DNA from: Ensifer sp. USDA 6670
GTDB lineage: Bacteria; Pseudomonadota; Alphaproteobacteria; Rhizobiales; Rhizobiaceae
Assembly (NCBI GenBank): GCA_000421085.1
Contig: ATWE01000007.1
Location: forward strand, 62,001 to 126,000
Length of the DNA stretch: 64,000 bases
Direction: 5' to 3'
Numbering within the stretch: the first letter of the stretch is position 1; each line of letters begins with the position of its first letter. Position numbers and translations under genes: made by a program. Below the pieces are notes generated by a model that was not told the origin of the DNA, made no database searches, and worked only from the letters and a program-made list of their open reading frames with translations. Positions 1 through 10,971 of this stretch are shown here, piece by piece.

Positions 1-1244
1 GTCGCGAACAGGGCGACCCAGGTGTTGGCGCGGAAGGCGCCCACCAGCGTCAGCACTTCGCCGACGAAGCCCGACGTTCCCGGAAGGCCCACATTGGCCA
101 TGGTGAAGACCATGAAGGCGACGGCGTATTTCGGCATGTTGTTGACGAGGCCGCCATAGGCCGCGATCTCGCGCGTATGCAGCCGGTCATAGACGACGCC
201 GACGCAAAGGAAGAGCGCGCCCGAGACGATGCCGTGCGACAGCATCTGGAAGATCGCACCCTGGACGCCCTGAACATTCGCCGCGAAGGTTCCCATGGTC
301 ACATAGCCCATATGCGCAACCGAGGAATAGGCGATGAGTTTCTTGATGTCGGTCTGCATCATCGCCACCAGCGACGTGTAGATGATCGCAATGATCGACA
401 GCGTGAAGACGAACGGCGCGAAGAAGTCGGAGGCCAGCGGGAACATCGGCAGGGAGAAGCGCAGGAAGCCGTAGCCGCCGAGCTTCAGGAGGATGCCGGC
501 CAGGATGACCGAGCCTGCCGTCGGCGCCTGCACGTGCGCATCGGGAAGCCAGGTGTGCACCGGCCACATGGGCATCTTCACCGCGAAGGACGCGAAGAAG
601 GCAAGCCAGAGCCAGGTCTGCATTTCGCGCGGGAACTGATAGGCCAGCAATTGCGTGATATCGGTGGTGCCCGCCTGCCAGTACATCGCCATCATGGCGA
701 GCAGCATCAGAACGGAACCGAGCAGCGTGTAGAGGAAGAACTTGTAGCTCGCGTAGACGCGCTCCTTGCCGCCCCACACGCCGATGATGATGAACATCGG
801 GATGAGGCCCGCCTCGAAGAAGACGTAGAAAAGGATGATGTCGAGAGACACGAATACGCCAAGCATCAGCGTTTCCAGGATCAGAAACGCGATCATGTAT
901 TCCTTCAGGCGCTTCTCGATCGTCACCCAGCTTGCCAGCACGCAGAACGGCATAAGGAATGCCGTCAGCGGGACGAAGAGTATCGAAATGCCGTCGACGC
1001 CCAGATGGTAGGAAATGCCGGTGCCGAGCCACTCCCGCTTCTCGACCATCTGGAAGCCCGGGTTCGACGAGTCGAACTGGTACCAGACGTAGAGCGACAC
1101 GAGGAACGTGAAGACCGTCGTCAGCAGCGAGACGTTCAGGATGTTGCGGCGGCCGTAGGCGCTGTCTTCCCTTGTGAGCAGGAGAAGCAGAACGCCGACG
1201 AGCGGCATGAAGGTGACCGCGGAAAGTACGGGCCAATCGGTCAT
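1..1244 (-). CDS. nuoM: NADH-quinone oxidoreductase subunit M (partial)
   Basis: Antiporter-like proton-pumping membrane subunit of Complex I in the inner membrane. The 3' end is cut by the left window edge; 414 codons are visible. Reading from the ATG at 1244, the protein begins [10 protein letters not shown] and shows many hydrophobic helices, the conserved channel Glu at about residue 144 ([10 protein letters not shown]) and the Lys at about 223 ([17 protein letters not shown]). Its ATG overlaps the nuoL stop by one base (ATGA type), so translation is probably coupled. nuoN is expected just beyond the edge. The identification is firm. Confidence 0.97.
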   Translation of the reverse strand, partial: MTDWPVLSAVTFMPLVGVLLLLLTREDSAYGRRNILNVSLLTTVFTFLVSLYVWYQFDSSNPGFQMVEKREWLGTGISYHLGVDGISILFVPLTAFLMPFCVLASWVTIEKRLKEYMIAFLILETLMLGVFVSLDIILFYVFFEAGLIPMFIIIGVWGGKERVYASYKFFLYTLLGSVLMLLAMMAMYWQAGTTDITQLLAYQFPREMQTWLWLAFFASFAVKMPMWPVHTWLPDAHVQAPTAGSVILAGILLKLGGYGFLRFSLPMFPLASDFFAPFVFTLSIIAIIYTSLVAMMQTDIKKLIAYSSVAHMGYVTMGTFAANVQGVQGAIFQMLSHGIVSGALFLCVGVVYDRLHTREIAAYGGLVNNMPKYAVAFMVFTMANVGLPGTSGFVGEVLTLVGAFRANTWVALFA

Positions 1245-3238
1245 CAGAAGGAACTCCCGAGCATCATCCATGTAACGAGCGCTGCAATACCGATCAGCAT
1301 GGCGAACGCGTAGTGGTAAAGGTATCCGGTCTGCAGACGGACCACCCGGTCGGTCACGTCGAGAACGCGCGCCGCGATCCCGTTCGGGCCGTAGCCGTCG
1401 ATCACCCGGCCGTCACCCTCCTTCCAGAGGAAGGTACCGAGGCGCTTGGCGGTGCGGACGAAAAGGAAATCGTAGAGTTCGTCGAAATACCACTTGTTGA
1501 GCAGGAACTGGTAAAGCCCGCGATGCTGCTCGGCGAGATATTTCGGCGTCTCCGGCGAGCGGATGTACATGTACCAGGCCGTGAAGAGACCGAGCGCCAT
1601 GGCCGCGAACGGACTCCATTTCACCCATAGCGGAACGTGGTGATACTCCTCGAGAAGCTCGTTTTCGGCCGACGTGAACAGCGCGCCCTGCCAGAACTCG
1701 ACGTAGTGGTGGCCGAAGAAATAGTCGTGGAAGAGGAAGCCCGCGACGAGCGCTCCGGCGGCCAGGATGTAGAGGGGCACCAGCATGACCTGCGGCGACT
1801 CGTGGACGTGATGCATGACGTCGGAGGAAGCGCGCGGCTTGCCGTGGAACGTCATGAAGGTCAGGCGCCATGAGTAGAAGCTGGTGAAGAGCGCCGCGAT
1901 GACCAGCAGCACAAAGGCCAGACCCGACACGACGCTATGCGACGCGAAGGCGGATTCGATGATCGCGTCCTTCGAGAAGAAGCCCGCCGTGCCGATGACC
2001 GTACCGGGAATGCCGACGCCGGTGAGTGCGATCGTACCGATGAACATCATCCAGTAGGTGACCGGAATATGCGTGCGCAATCCGCCCATGTAGCGCATGT
2101 CCTGCTCGCCGTCGACGGCATGGATGACCGAGCCTGCGCCCAGGAACAGGAGCGCCTTGAAGAAGGCGTGCGTGAAGAGGTGGAAGATCGCCGCGCCATA
2201 CGCACCGACGCCGAGCGCGACGAACATGTAGCCGAGCTGCGAGCAGGTCGAATAGGCGATGACACGCTTGATGTCGTTCTGGACGAGACCGACCGTCGCC
2301 GCAAAGAATGCGGTGATCGCGCCGATCAGCGTGACGACCGTCAGGGCGTCCGGCGACAGCTCGAAGAGCGGCGACATGCGGGCGACGAGAAAGACGCCGG
2401 CCGTTACCATCGTTGCGGCATGGATAAGCGCCGAGACCGGGGTCGGGCCTTCCATAGCGTCCGGCAGCCAGGTGTGCAGCAGGAACTGCGCCGACTTGCC
2501 CATCGCGCCCATGAAGAGCAGCAGGCACGTGGCCGTCAGGGCATGCCCCTTATCGAGCTGCATTCCGAAGAGATTGATGACCGCGTCCCCTGCCGCAGCA
2601 CCCTCGGCCGGCAAATAGTTCTGCGCGGCGGCGAAGATGGTCTCGAAATTGATCGAGCCGAAGAGGACGAAGACGCAGAAGATACCGAGCGAGAAGCCGA
2701 AGTCGCCTACGCGGTTGACGATGAACGCCTTCATCGCCGCCGCATTCGCGGACGGCTTCTTGTACCAGAAGCCGATCAGCAGGTATGACGCGAGACCAAC
2801 GCCTTCCCACCCGAAGAACATCTGCAGCAGATTGTCCGACGTGATGAGCATCAGCATCGCGAAGGTGAAGAGCGACAGATAGGCGAAAAAGCGCGGGCGG
2901 TTCGGATCGTGGTGCATGTATCCGATCGAATAGATGTGCACCAGGGTAGAAACCGTGTTGACGACGACGAACATGACGGCCGTCAGCGTGTCGACGCGGA
3001 AGGCCCATTCGACATCGAAGCTTCCGGACTGGATCCAGCGCAACACCGAAACCTTGATCATCTCCTCCTCGCCGAGAGCGACGTGGAAGAAGACGAACCA
3101 GGAGAGCGCGGCGGTGACGAGCATCAGGCCGCTGGTCACATATTCGGATGCCTTGGCGCCGATCTGCGTGCCGAGAAGGCCGGCGATCAGGAAGCCGATC
3201 AGAGGCAGGAAAACGATAGCCTTGACGATGGTATCCAT
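1244..3238 (-). CDS. nuoL: NADH-quinone oxidoreductase subunit L
   Basis: The 664-residue distal antiporter-like subunit of Complex I, the usual length for the family. It is hydrophobic throughout. The essential Glu is at 145 ([12 protein letters not shown]) and the channel Lys at 248 ([19 protein letters not shown]), followed by the proton-antiporter signature with [16 protein letters not shown]. The C-terminus ends in another membrane segment after the long lateral-helix region. It lies 7 bases after nuoK and overlaps nuoM, which fits a single nuo transcript. Confidence 0.98.
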   Translation of the reverse strand: MDTIVKAIVFLPLIGFLIAGLLGTQIGAKASEYVTSGLMLVTAALSWFVFFHVALGEEEMIKVSVLRWIQSGSFDVEWAFRVDTLTAVMFVVVNTVSTLVHIYSIGYMHHDPNRPRFFAYLSLFTFAMLMLITSDNLLQMFFGWEGVGLASYLLIGFWYKKPSANAAAMKAFIVNRVGDFGFSLGIFCVFVLFGSINFETIFAAAQNYLPAEGAAAGDAVINLFGMQLDKGHALTATCLLLFMGAMGKSAQFLLHTWLPDAMEGPTPVSALIHAATMVTAGVFLVARMSPLFELSPDALTVVTLIGAITAFFAATVGLVQNDIKRVIAYSTCSQLGYMFVALGVGAYGAAIFHLFTHAFFKALLFLGAGSVIHAVDGEQDMRYMGGLRTHIPVTYWMMFIGTIALTGVGIPGTVIGTAGFFSKDAIIESAFASHSVVSGLAFVLLVIAALFTSFYSWRLTFMTFHGKPRASSDVMHHVHESPQVMLVPLYILAAGALVAGFLFHDYFFGHHYVEFWQGALFTSAENELLEEYHHVPLWVKWSPFAAMALGLFTAWYMYIRSPETPKYLAEQHRGLYQFLLNKWYFDELYDFLFVRTAKRLGTFLWKEGDGRVIDGYGPNGIAARVLDVTDRVVRLQTGYLYHYAFAMLIGIAALVTWMMLGSSF

Positions 3239-3245
3239 AACCCTG

Positions 3246-3554
3246 TCAGCCCTTCATCATGTTGACGTCTTCGACGGCAATCGAGCCGCGGTTGCGGTAG
3301 AAGACGACGAGAATTGCAAGTCCGATGGCGGCTTCGGCCGCCGCAACGGTCAGGATAAACAGCGCGAACACCTGGCCGGTGATGTCGTTCAGGAAGGCCG
3401 AGAACGCCACCATATTGATGTTGACGGCCAGCAGGATGAGCTCCACCGACATGAGGATGATGATGACATTCTTCCGGTTGAGGAAGATGCCGAAGACGCC
3501 GAGCGTGAACAGAATGGCGCTGACGGTCAGATAGTGGGAAATTCCGATTTCCAT
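3246..3554 (-). CDS. nuoK: NADH-quinone oxidoreductase subunit K
   Basis: A 102-residue Complex I membrane subunit, homologous to MrpC/MnhC, with three transmembrane helices. Conserved acidic residues sit inside helix 2 ([17 protein letters not shown], Glu at about 36) and helix 3 ([14 protein letters not shown], Glu at about 72); both are functionally important in the family. The length is typical. It is placed between nuoJ (29 bases upstream) and nuoL. Confidence 0.98.
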   Translation of the reverse strand: MEIGISHYLTVSAILFTLGVFGIFLNRKNVIIILMSVELILLAVNINMVAFSAFLNDITGQVFALFILTVAAAEAAIGLAILVVFYRNRGSIAVEDVNMMKG

Positions 3555-3583
3555 AAGTGTAGTCCCTCGACCTCGCGTCCCGA

Positions 3584-4198
3584 TTAGATGCCCTGCCCCG
3601 GCTTGACCGTAACCACCTCGACGGCGGTTTCGGGGGTGCGGGCAACCTGTTGCGGAATGCTCTGACGCTTGATGTTCTGACGGTGACGCAGGGTCAGCAC
3701 GATGGCGCCGATCATGGCGACGAGCAGCACGAGCCCCGCGATCTGGAAGAAGTAGACGTAATGGGTATAGAGGACATCGCCCAGCGCGGCGGTGTTGGTG
3801 CGCTCGCTGGGAGCCGGTATCGGCATCGCGATGCCCTTGGCGATTTCAGGTGAGAAAGCCGAGCCGCCGACAACGACGATCAGTTCCGCGGCAAGGATCA
3901 GCCCGATCAGCGCGCCGATCGGCGCATATTCGAGCACGCCGGCACGAAGCTCTGTGAAGTCGATATCGAGCATCATGACCACGAAGAGGAAGAGAACCGC
4001 GACGGCCCCGACATAAACCACCAGCAGGATCATCGCCAGGAACTCGGCACCTGTCAGCAGGAAGAGCCCGGCCGCGTTGAAGAAGGTCAGGATCAGGAAC
4101 AGAACCGAATAGACCGGATTCCTGGCCGCGATGACCATGAATGCCGACGCCACGGCGATGAAGGCAAAGAGATAGAAAAAAAGAGCCTGCAGACCCAT
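3584..4198 (-). CDS. nuoJ: NADH-quinone oxidoreductase subunit J
   Basis: A 204-residue membrane subunit of Complex I with five predicted helices. It begins [20 protein letters not shown], and the conserved Glu/Tyr helix ([20 protein letters not shown]) is clear. The frame is open further upstream to 4306, but that extension is non-membranous and unlike the family. The ATG at 4198 has an AAGGCACC-like ribosome site and gives the usual length. The C-terminal tail after the last helix is hydrophilic and proline-poor. About 150 bases separate it from nuoI. Confidence 0.96.
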   Translation of the reverse strand: MGLQALFFYLFAFIAVASAFMVIAARNPVYSVLFLILTFFNAAGLFLLTGAEFLAMILLVVYVGAVAVLFLFVVMMLDIDFTELRAGVLEYAPIGALIGLILAAELIVVVGGSAFSPEIAKGIAMPIPAPSERTNTAALGDVLYTHYVYFFQIAGLVLLVAMIGAIVLTLRHRQNIKRQSIPQQVARTPETAVEVVTVKPGQGI

Positions 4199-4349
4199 GA
4201 TCGGTGCCTTTTTCGTCTTGCTGGGGTGAAGGCACCCAGGCCCGCACTCCATGAGGCAAAGCCGGACCACCTGTCCGGCCGATGCCCAAACCCGTTTTGC
4301 ATGCACCGTCTTCGATCAGGCGGCGCAATGCTGCGTTGCGCGAATGGCC

Positions 4350-4841
4350 TCAGCGGTAGGGCGAGTCCATCGCAATATTGCGCGCGATTTCCCGCTCCCA
4401 CCGGTCACCGTTGGCGAGCAGCTTCTCCTTGTCGTAGTAGAGCTCTTCGCGCGTCTCGGTGGAGAACTCGAAGTTCGGTCCCTCGACGATCGCATCGACC
4501 GGGCAGGCTTCCTGGCAAAAGCCGCAATAGATGCACTTCACCATGTCGATGTCGTAACGCACCGTGCGGCGCGTGCCGTCGTTGCGGCGCGGCCCGGCCT
4601 CGATGGTGATGGCCTGCGCAGGACAGATCGCCTCGCACAGCTTGCAGGCGATGCACCGCTCTTCGCCGTTCGGATAACGGCGCAGCGCGTGCTCGCCGCG
4701 GAAGCGCGGGCTGACGGGCCCCTTCTCGAAGGGGTAGTTCAAGGTCGCCTTCGGCCGGAAGAAATAGCGCATCGACAGAAGGAATGCGCCGACGAATTCC
4801 TTGAGGAACAGCGAGCTGACGGCGTTCGAAAGACCGGCCAT
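4350..4841 (-). CDS. nuoI: NADH-quinone oxidoreductase subunit I
   Basis: A 163-residue peripheral-arm subunit carrying two [4Fe-4S] clusters (N6a and N6b). Both cysteine motifs are intact: [12 protein letters not shown] and [12 protein letters not shown]. The N-terminus has an amphipathic helix expected to touch the membrane domain. Two consecutive ATGs occur at 4844 and 4841; the second has the better spacing (6 bases) from a GGAGG site and is chosen. It lies between nuoH and nuoJ. Confidence 0.97.
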   Translation of the reverse strand: MAGLSNAVSSLFLKEFVGAFLLSMRYFFRPKATLNYPFEKGPVSPRFRGEHALRRYPNGEERCIACKLCEAICPAQAITIEAGPRRNDGTRRTVRYDIDMVKCIYCGFCQEACPVDAIVEGPNFEFSTETREELYYDKEKLLANGDRWEREIARNIAMDSPYR

Positions 4842-4905
4842 CATTAACCTCCAAACTTGCCGGTCTGGGAGAAACCGGCGGTATACAGCGAAGCTTGAGC
4901 GGCCA

Positions 4906-5949
4906 TCATGCCCAGCCCGTCAGCTTCAGAACGAATGCGACGATGACGACCATCGCCAGCGAAAGCGGCAGGAAGACCTTCCAGCCCAGGCGCATCAGCT
5001 GATCGTAGCGGTAGCGCGGGACGAAGGCCTTCACCATGGCGAACATGAAGAACACCAGGGACGCCTTCAGCACGAACCAGATGATGCCCGGGACCCAGTT
5101 CAGGAGCCAGATGTCGACCGGGGGCAGCCAGCCGCCGAGGAACAGGATCGTCGTCAGCGCGCACATCAGGCAGATCGCCGCGTATTCGCCGAGCATGAAC
5201 ATCATGTACGGGGTCGAGCCGTATTCGACCATGAAGCCGGCGACGAGTTCCGATTCGGCTTCCGGAAGGTCGAAGGGCGGCCGGTTCGTCTCGGCGAGCG
5301 CCGAGATGAAGAAGATGATGAACATCGGGAAGAGCGACAGCCAGTGCCAGTCGAGGAAAGAGGCAGGCAGGCCGAGCATGGTGCCGAGGCCGTCGTTCTG
5401 CGCGTTTACGATGTCCGTCAGATTGAGCGAGCCGACGCAAAGCAGCACGGTGACGATGACGAAGCCGATCGAGACCTCGTAGGACACCATCTGCGCCGCG
5501 GAACGCAATGCGCCGAGGAAGGGATATTTCGAGTTGGACGCCCAGCCGCCCATGATGATGCCATAAACCTCGAGAGAAGATATGGCGAAGACGAAAAGGA
5601 TGCCGACATTGATGTTCGCGATCACCCAGTTCGCATTGAGCGGAATGACCGCCCAGGCGGCGAGCGCCAGCGTCACGGAAACGAGCGGCGCGAGCAGAAA
5701 GATCGTCTTGTTGGCGCCGGCCGGAATGACGGGCTCCTTGAAGACGAATTTCAAAAGGTCGGCGAAGGACTGAAACAGCCCCCAGGGACCGACGACGTTA
5801 GGTCCGCGGCGAAGCTGCACAGCCGCCCAGATCTTGCGGTCGGCGAGCAGGACATAGGCGATGAAAAGCAGCAGCGCGACCAGAAGCAGGAGCGACTGGC
5901 CGATCATGATGGCCGTGGGCCAGACATAGGTCGAAAAGAAAGCGTCCAT
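4906..5949 (-). CDS. nuoH: NADH-quinone oxidoreductase subunit H
   Basis: A 347-residue membrane subunit that forms most of the quinone chamber at the arm junction. It has about eight helices and the conserved charged loops of the family, for example [38 protein letters not shown] and [12 protein letters not shown]. The length matches the alphaproteobacterial subunit. It lies 20 bases after nuoG and 64 bases before nuoI. Confidence 0.98.
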   Translation of the reverse strand: MDAFFSTYVWPTAIMIGQSLLLLVALLLFIAYVLLADRKIWAAVQLRRGPNVVGPWGLFQSFADLLKFVFKEPVIPAGANKTIFLLAPLVSVTLALAAWAVIPLNANWVIANINVGILFVFAISSLEVYGIIMGGWASNSKYPFLGALRSAAQMVSYEVSIGFVIVTVLLCVGSLNLTDIVNAQNDGLGTMLGLPASFLDWHWLSLFPMFIIFFISALAETNRPPFDLPEAESELVAGFMVEYGSTPYMMFMLGEYAAICLMCALTTILFLGGWLPPVDIWLLNWVPGIIWFVLKASLVFFMFAMVKAFVPRYRYDQLMRLGWKVFLPLSLAMVVIVAFVLKLTGWA

Positions 5950-5969
5950 GATGCTCTATTCCCTCGCGC

Positions 5970-8051
5970 TCATTCCGCGGCAGCTTTGAAATTGTTGCGC
6001 GCCAAGGCCGAGCATTCGGCCATGACGGCGGATGCGCGCGCTATCGGGTTCGTCAAATAGAAGTCTTTGACCGGAGACGCAAACACGGATTTCGCCATCG
6101 CACCGGCTTTTTGCGCAAGTGCGGCAATTTCGTCGCTGCTGCCGGCGGCGATCTCGTCGACTGCGGCGAAATGCGGATGAGCCGCATAGAGCTTCGCGCG
6201 CAATTCGCCGAGCGAGTCGAAAGGCAGCTTCCTGCCGAGCACGTCGGAAAGAGCGCGGATGATCGCCCAGTCTTCGCGGGCTTCGCCCGGAGCGAAAGCG
6301 GCGCGGTTGCCCATCTGGACGCGTCCCTCGGTATTCACCCAGGTGCCCGATTTTTCCGTGTAGGTGGCGGCGGGAAGAATGACATCCGCCGCATGCGCGC
6401 CGTTGTCGCCGTGAGAGCCGATGTAAACGGTGAAGCCGGCCTTCCTGGCCGAAAGATCGATCTCGTCGGCACCCAGGAGGAAAAGAACATCCATAGAGTC
6501 GAGCATTTCGCCCGCCGACTTGCCGCCCTGACCGGGCACGAAGCCGAGATCGAGACCGCCGACGCGGGCGGCGGCGCTATGAAGCACGGCAAAACCGTTC
6601 CACTCGGCGTTCACCGCACCAACCGCAACGGCGAGCTTCGCCGCGTTGGCGAGAACGGCCGCACCGCCCTCCCCTGCCAAGGCACCCTGGCCGACGATGA
6701 TCAGCGGACGCGCCGCCTTTTCCAAGGTCGCGAAGAACGTCCCCTTGCCGGAAACGAGTTCGGCAAGGGTGTCGGTACCCGCACCCAGATACTCGTATTC
6801 GTAACGCAGCTCGCCCGCCTCGCCCATCACACCGATGGGGAAGTTCGCCATGCGGTAGCGCTTGCGGATGCGGGCATTGAGAACCGATGCTTCGAAGCGC
6901 GGATTCGAGCCGATGACGAGAAGCGCATCGGCGCTTTCGATACCCTGGATCGTCGGGTTGAAGATGTAGCTCGAACGGCCGAACGACGGATCGAGGGCTG
7001 CGCCGTCCTGCCTGCAATCGAGGTTCTCGGAACCGAGCGAGGAGACGAGCTCCTTCAGCGCGTACATTTCCTCGACCGAAGCGAGATCGCCGGCGATCGC
7101 GCCGATCCTGTCGCCGGACGTGCCGCCAACGGCGCTCTTGATCGCCTGGAAGGCTTCGCCCCAGCTTGCCGGCTGCAGGCGTCCGTCCTTCTTGACATAA
7201 GGACGATCCAGACGCTGCGTCTTGAGCCCGTCCCAGATGAAGCGCGTCTTGTCGGAGATCCACTCCTCGTTGATCTCCTCGTTGACGCGCGGCATGATCC
7301 GCATGACTTCGCGGCCGCGCGTATCGACGCGTATGGCCGAGCCGACCGCGTCCATGACATCGATCGATTCGGTCTTGCCGAGCTCCCACGGGCGCGCGGT
7401 GAAGGAGAAGGGCTTGGACGTCAGCGCGCCAACCGGGCAGAGGTCGACGACGTTGCCCTGCAGTTCCGAGGTCATCGCCTGTTCGAGATAGGTGGTGATC
7501 TCGGCATCCTCGCCGCGGCCGATCAGGCCGAGTTCGGCGATGCCGGCGACTTCCGTCGTGAAACGGACGCAGCGCGTGCAGTGGATGCAGCGGTTCATCA
7601 CCGTCTTGACGAGCGGACCGATATACTTGTCCTCGACCGCGCGCTTATTCTCCTGATAGCGCGAACTGTCGATGCCGAAGGCCATCGCCTGGTCCTGCAG
7701 GTCGCACTCGCCGCCCTGGTCGCAGATCGGGCAGTCGAGCGGGTGGTTGATGAGCAGGAACTCCATGACGCCTTCGCGCGCCTTCTTGACCATCGGCGTG
7801 GTCGTGAAGACTTCCGGCACCTCGCCGTTCGGACCGGGACGGAGGTCGCGCACGCCCATGGCGCAGGAGGCCGCCGGCTTGGGGGGGCCGCCCTTGACCT
7901 CGATCAGACACATGCGGCAGTTGCCGGCAACCGAAAGCCGCTCATGGAAACAGAAGCGCGGAACCTCGGCGCCGGCCTCCTCACATGCCTGAAGCAGCGT
8001 GAAATGATCCGGGACCTCGATCTCTTTTCCGTCGACTTTCAGCTTTGCCAT
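5970..8051 (-). CDS. nuoG: NADH-quinone oxidoreductase subunit G
   Basis: A 693-residue large peripheral-arm iron-sulfur subunit of the molybdopterin-oxidoreductase superfamily. The N-terminal ferredoxin-like domain has the [2Fe-2S] cysteines (RFCFHERLSVAGNCRMC) and then the His/Cys ligands of the next cluster (HPLDCPICDQGGECD). A [4Fe-4S] ferredoxin motif (CIHCTRCVRF, later CPVGAL) follows, then a long domain without visible molybdenum ligands. The ATG at 8051 (MAKLKVDGKE) is preferred over an in-frame TTG at 8063 because its length fits homologues as I remember them. It is separated from nuoF by an HHH gene. Confidence 0.97.
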   Translation of the reverse strand: MAKLKVDGKEIEVPDHFTLLQACEEAGAEVPRFCFHERLSVAGNCRMCLIEVKGGPPKPAASCAMGVRDLRPGPNGEVPEVFTTTPMVKKAREGVMEFLLINHPLDCPICDQGGECDLQDQAMAFGIDSSRYQENKRAVEDKYIGPLVKTVMNRCIHCTRCVRFTTEVAGIAELGLIGRGEDAEITTYLEQAMTSELQGNVVDLCPVGALTSKPFSFTARPWELGKTESIDVMDAVGSAIRVDTRGREVMRIMPRVNEEINEEWISDKTRFIWDGLKTQRLDRPYVKKDGRLQPASWGEAFQAIKSAVGGTSGDRIGAIAGDLASVEEMYALKELVSSLGSENLDCRQDGAALDPSFGRSSYIFNPTIQGIESADALLVIGSNPRFEASVLNARIRKRYRMANFPIGVMGEAGELRYEYEYLGAGTDTLAELVSGKGTFFATLEKAARPLIIVGQGALAGEGGAAVLANAAKLAVAVGAVNAEWNGFAVLHSAAARVGGLDLGFVPGQGGKSAGEMLDSMDVLFLLGADEIDLSARKAGFTVYIGSHGDNGAHAADVILPAATYTEKSGTWVNTEGRVQMGNRAAFAPGEAREDWAIIRALSDVLGRKLPFDSLGELRAKLYAAHPHFAAVDEIAAGSSDEIAALAQKAGAMAKSVFASPVKDFYLTNPIARASAVMAECSALARNNFKAAAE

Positions 8052-8160
8052 CTTCGTACTCAATCCTGTCTTCAGTCCGTCTGCTTTCCTGCAGCGCCGC
8101 CCAGGCGACGGACAATTCCTTCACGGTCTCGCCGCTTGTGACGACCGCCGGGTCGTCACG

Positions 8161-8799
8161 TTATTTCGCTTGCGCTCCCGTAAGCGCCTTTGCCTGCCCG
8201 ATCCAATCGTCGCGGACCACGCGGCCGGCAAGTCCGAGTTCGCTGTCCAGTCGTTCCACGTCGGCCTTGCTCAGGGCGGCGATCTCGGCGAAGCGGAAAA
8301 TGCCCCTGCCGTTCAGCACCTGCTCGAGTTTGGGGCCGATGCCGGAGATACGCTTCAGGTCGTCGTTCGCGCGTTCCGCTGCCGCAGCCCGCTTGACGGG
8401 ACTGCGCGGTTTGCGCGTCTCGCCCGCGGAGACCGGAGCTTTCCGGGCCTGCACCGCCTTTTGCGGCCTTGCGACCGGAGCCGGCTTCGAGACCTCCGCC
8501 TGATCGGGTGCGACAACGCCTTTCTGCAGCGTGCTGGCCGCCCCCTGCATCGCGCCGAACATCATGCCGGCGATGTGACTGGACAGACCGAAGCCGAGAG
8601 CCGTCGCCGCCGCAACGGCCGCCGCCGGATGCGCCATCAACGGATGAAAACCGACGCTCGGCAAGCCGGCGTTCGACAGGTTCTTCATCCATTCGCCCAT
8701 GCCGAACGGATCGGCCGGGTCGGCGCCCTGAGGCCATGCGAATGGACCGGCCGCGCTCGCGGCTGTTCTCTCCTGTCCGTCCTTGCGTGCCGCAGCCAT
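8161..8799 (-). CDS. helix-hairpin-helix protein in the nuo operon
   Basis: A 212-residue protein of unproven role. Residues 1-75 include WMKNLSNAGLPSVGFHPLMA and an Ala/Gly-rich hydrophobic stretch (about 55-90) that may be membrane-associated. Residues 100-140 are a basic Ala/Pro/Lys linker. The last 70 residues form a helix-hairpin-helix-like module (DLKRISGIGPKLEQVLNGRG, then DDWIGQAKAL). In rhizobia the same type of module is found, from memory, as a C-terminal extension of NuoE and of ribosomal protein L21. Here it is a separate gene between nuoF (6 bases upstream) and nuoG (109 bases downstream). It may be an accessory or assembly factor of Complex I; this is inference. Confidence 0.85.
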   Translation of the reverse strand: MAAARKDGQERTAASAAGPFAWPQGADPADPFGMGEWMKNLSNAGLPSVGFHPLMAHPAAAVAAATALGFGLSSHIAGMMFGAMQGAASTLQKGVVAPDQAEVSKPAPVARPQKAVQARKAPVSAGETRKPRSPVKRAAAAERANDDLKRISGIGPKLEQVLNGRGIFRFAEIAALSKADVERLDSELGLAGRVVRDDWIGQAKALTGAQAK

Positions 8800-8805
8800 G
8801 GTTTC

Positions 8806-10110
8806 TTACTCCGCCGCCTCCAGCACGGCGCCATGCGAGGTCGCATTGCGCGTGTATTCGTCGATCCGCTTCTCCATTTCCGGACGGAAATGCTTGATAA
8901 GGCCCTGGATCGGCCATGCCGCCGCATCCCCGAGCGCGCAGATCGTGTGGCCCTCGACCTGCTTCGTCACGTCGAAGAGCATGTCGATCTCGCGCTTTTG
9001 GGCGCGGCCCTGCACCATGCGCTCCATGACCCGCATCATCCAGCCCGTGCCTTCGCGGCAGGGCGTGCACTGGCCGCAGCTCTCGTGCTTATAGAAGGCC
9101 GAGAGCCGCCAGATCGCCTTGATGATGTCGGTCGACTTGTCCATGACGATGACGGCCGCCGTGCCGAGGCCCGAGCCGAGCTCGCGCAGGCCGTCATAAT
9201 CCATGATCGCGTCCTTCATCTGCGCGCCGGGCACGCAGGGAACCGACGAGCCGCCGGGAATGACGGCCAGCAGGTTGTCCCAGCCGCCGCGAATGCCGCC
9301 GCAGTGCTTCTCGATCAGCTCATGGAAAGGGATCGACATCGCGTCCTCGACCGTGCACGGGCGATTGACGTGGCCGGAAACCGAATAGAGCTTGGTGCCG
9401 TGGTTGTTAGGGCGGCCGAAGCTCGTATACCAGCCGGCGCCGCGGCGCAGGATGGTCGGCGTCACCGCGATCGACTCGACGTTGTTGACCGTGGTCGGGC
9501 AGCCATAAAGGCCCATATTCGCCGGGAAAGGCGGCTTCAGGCGCGGCTGGCCCTTCTTGCCTTCGAGGCTTTCGAGCAGCGCCGTCTCCTCGCCGCAGAT
9601 ATAGGCACCGGCACCGTGATGCACGTAAATGTCGATGTCGTAGCCAAGCTTGTTGTTCTTGCCGAGCAGGCCGTATTCGTAGCATTCGTCGATCGCCGCC
9701 TGCAGCGCTTCGCGCTCGCGGATGAACTCGCCGCGGACGTAGATATAGGCGGCATGCGCACCCATGGCGAAGCTCGCAATCACGCAGCCTTCGATCAGCG
9801 TGTGCGGATCGTGGCGCATGATGTCGCGGTCCTTGCAGGTACCGGGCTCGGACTCGTCGGCATTGACGACGAGGTAATGCGGGCGCCCGTCGCTTTCCTT
9901 CGGCATGAAGGACCATTTGAGACCGGTCGGGAAGCCGGCGCCGCCGCGGCCGCGGAGGCCGGAGGCCTTCACCTCGTTGATGATCCAGTCGCGGCCCTTT
10001 TCGAGGAACTGCTTCGTGCCGTCCCAGTGGCCGCGCGCCATCGCGCCCCTCAGCGACTTGTCCTTGAGGCCGTAGATGTTGGTAAAGATGCGATCTTCAT
10101 CTCTAAGCAT
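8806..10110 (-). CDS. nuoF: NADH-quinone oxidoreductase subunit F
   Basis: A 434-residue subunit that binds NADH and FMN and carries the N3 [4Fe-4S] cluster; it is the electron entry site of Complex I. The glycine-rich FMN/NADH motif is at about residues 55-70 ([16 protein letters not shown]). The second motif ([18 protein letters not shown]) follows, and the cluster cysteines lie in [16 protein letters not shown] with a fourth Cys near 400 ([13 protein letters not shown]). The length is standard. It lies 14 bases after nuoE. Confidence 0.98.
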   Translation of the reverse strand: MLRDEDRIFTNIYGLKDKSLRGAMARGHWDGTKQFLEKGRDWIINEVKASGLRGRGGAGFPTGLKWSFMPKESDGRPHYLVVNADESEPGTCKDRDIMRHDPHTLIEGCVIASFAMGAHAAYIYVRGEFIREREALQAAIDECYEYGLLGKNNKLGYDIDIYVHHGAGAYICGEETALLESLEGKKGQPRLKPPFPANMGLYGCPTTVNNVESIAVTPTILRRGAGWYTSFGRPNNHGTKLYSVSGHVNRPCTVEDAMSIPFHELIEKHCGGIRGGWDNLLAVIPGGSSVPCVPGAQMKDAIMDYDGLRELGSGLGTAAVIVMDKSTDIIKAIWRLSAFYKHESCGQCTPCREGTGWMMRVMERMVQGRAQKREIDMLFDVTKQVEGHTICALGDAAAWPIQGLIKHFRPEMEKRIDEYTRNATSHGAVLEAAE

Positions 10111-10124
10111 GGGGTATCACCTCT

Positions 10125-10955
10125 TCACCGCGGCTTCTTCGCGGGCTTCGACTTATCGACCGTATCGCCCTCGATCTTGACGTTTTTCGCCGCCGCCTTC
10201 CTGGCAGTGGCCGGGGTCTTCAAGGTCGGGTTGGTGACGTCCGTCGCGGTCGACGGTTTTGCCGCATTCGACGGAGGCACGCTCACGGGCTGATCGTCCT
10301 TCACCTTGCTTGCGCGGACCGGTTTCTTCTTCTCTTCGACGGGCTCCGGCGCCTGCAACGTCGTCAGGCCGCCGATCGGAGCGGAGTAGACACGGTCGAT
10401 CTGCGGGCCCGGCACGACTTCCGCGCCCTTGCCGGCCTCGAAGCGGTCGATGATCTCCTCGAGCCGCTCCGGCGTCAGATCCTCGAACGTGTCCTTGAAG
10501 ATCATGACCATCGGCGCGTTGACGCAGGCGCCCTGACATTCGACCTCTTCCCAGGAAAGCGTGCCGCCCTCATTGAGGGTGAACGGTTCGCTGGCGATCT
10601 TCTTCTTGCAGATCTTGATCAGGTCTTCGGCGCCGCGCAGCATGCAGGGCGTGGTGCCGCAGACCTGGACATGGGCACGCGTTCCGACCGGCTGCAGCTG
10701 GAATTGCGTATAGAAGGTGGCGACTTCGAGGACGCGGATATAGGCCATGCCGAGCATGTCGGCGACCGACTCGATCGCCGCCCTCGTCACCCAGCCATCC
10801 TGCTCCTGAGCACGCATCAGCAGGGGAATGACCGCCGACTGCTCGCGGCCTTCGGGATATTTCTTGATCGTTGCCTCGGCCCAGGCGGCGTTTTCCTTGC
10901 TGAACGCGAAGGCCGCTGGCTGGACTGTGTCTTCGGCTAGTCGACGAACGGACAT
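10125..10955 (-). CDS. nuoE: NADH-quinone oxidoreductase subunit E with basic tail
   Basis: A 276-residue thioredoxin-fold subunit carrying the N1a [2Fe-2S] cluster. The four cysteines are in [13 protein letters not shown] and [12 protein letters not shown]. The core ends near residue 205; the remaining 70 residues are low-complexity Lys/Ala/Pro/Thr (for example [11 protein letters not shown] and [12 protein letters not shown]), a tail absent from E. coli NuoE. A GTG four codons upstream (10967) is possible, but the ATG at 10955 lies at a better distance from AAGG. The tail is probably disordered. Confidence 0.95.
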   Translation of the reverse strand: MSVRRLAEDTVQPAAFAFSKENAAWAEATIKKYPEGREQSAVIPLLMRAQEQDGWVTRAAIESVADMLGMAYIRVLEVATFYTQFQLQPVGTRAHVQVCGTTPCMLRGAEDLIKICKKKIASEPFTLNEGGTLSWEEVECQGACVNAPMVMIFKDTFEDLTPERLEEIIDRFEAGKGAEVVPGPQIDRVYSAPIGGLTTLQAPEPVEEKKKPVRASKVKDDQPVSVPPSNAAKPSTATDVTNPTLKTPATARKAAAKNVKIEGDTVDKSKPAKKPR

Positions 10956-10971
10956 TCTAGTGGACACCTTA

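Noticed and set aside
177-1313. Long plus-strand open frames across the nuo region, rich in Arg, His and Glu
   Set aside because: High-GC antisense shadows of the nuo genes; no ribosome sites and low-complexity charged composition.
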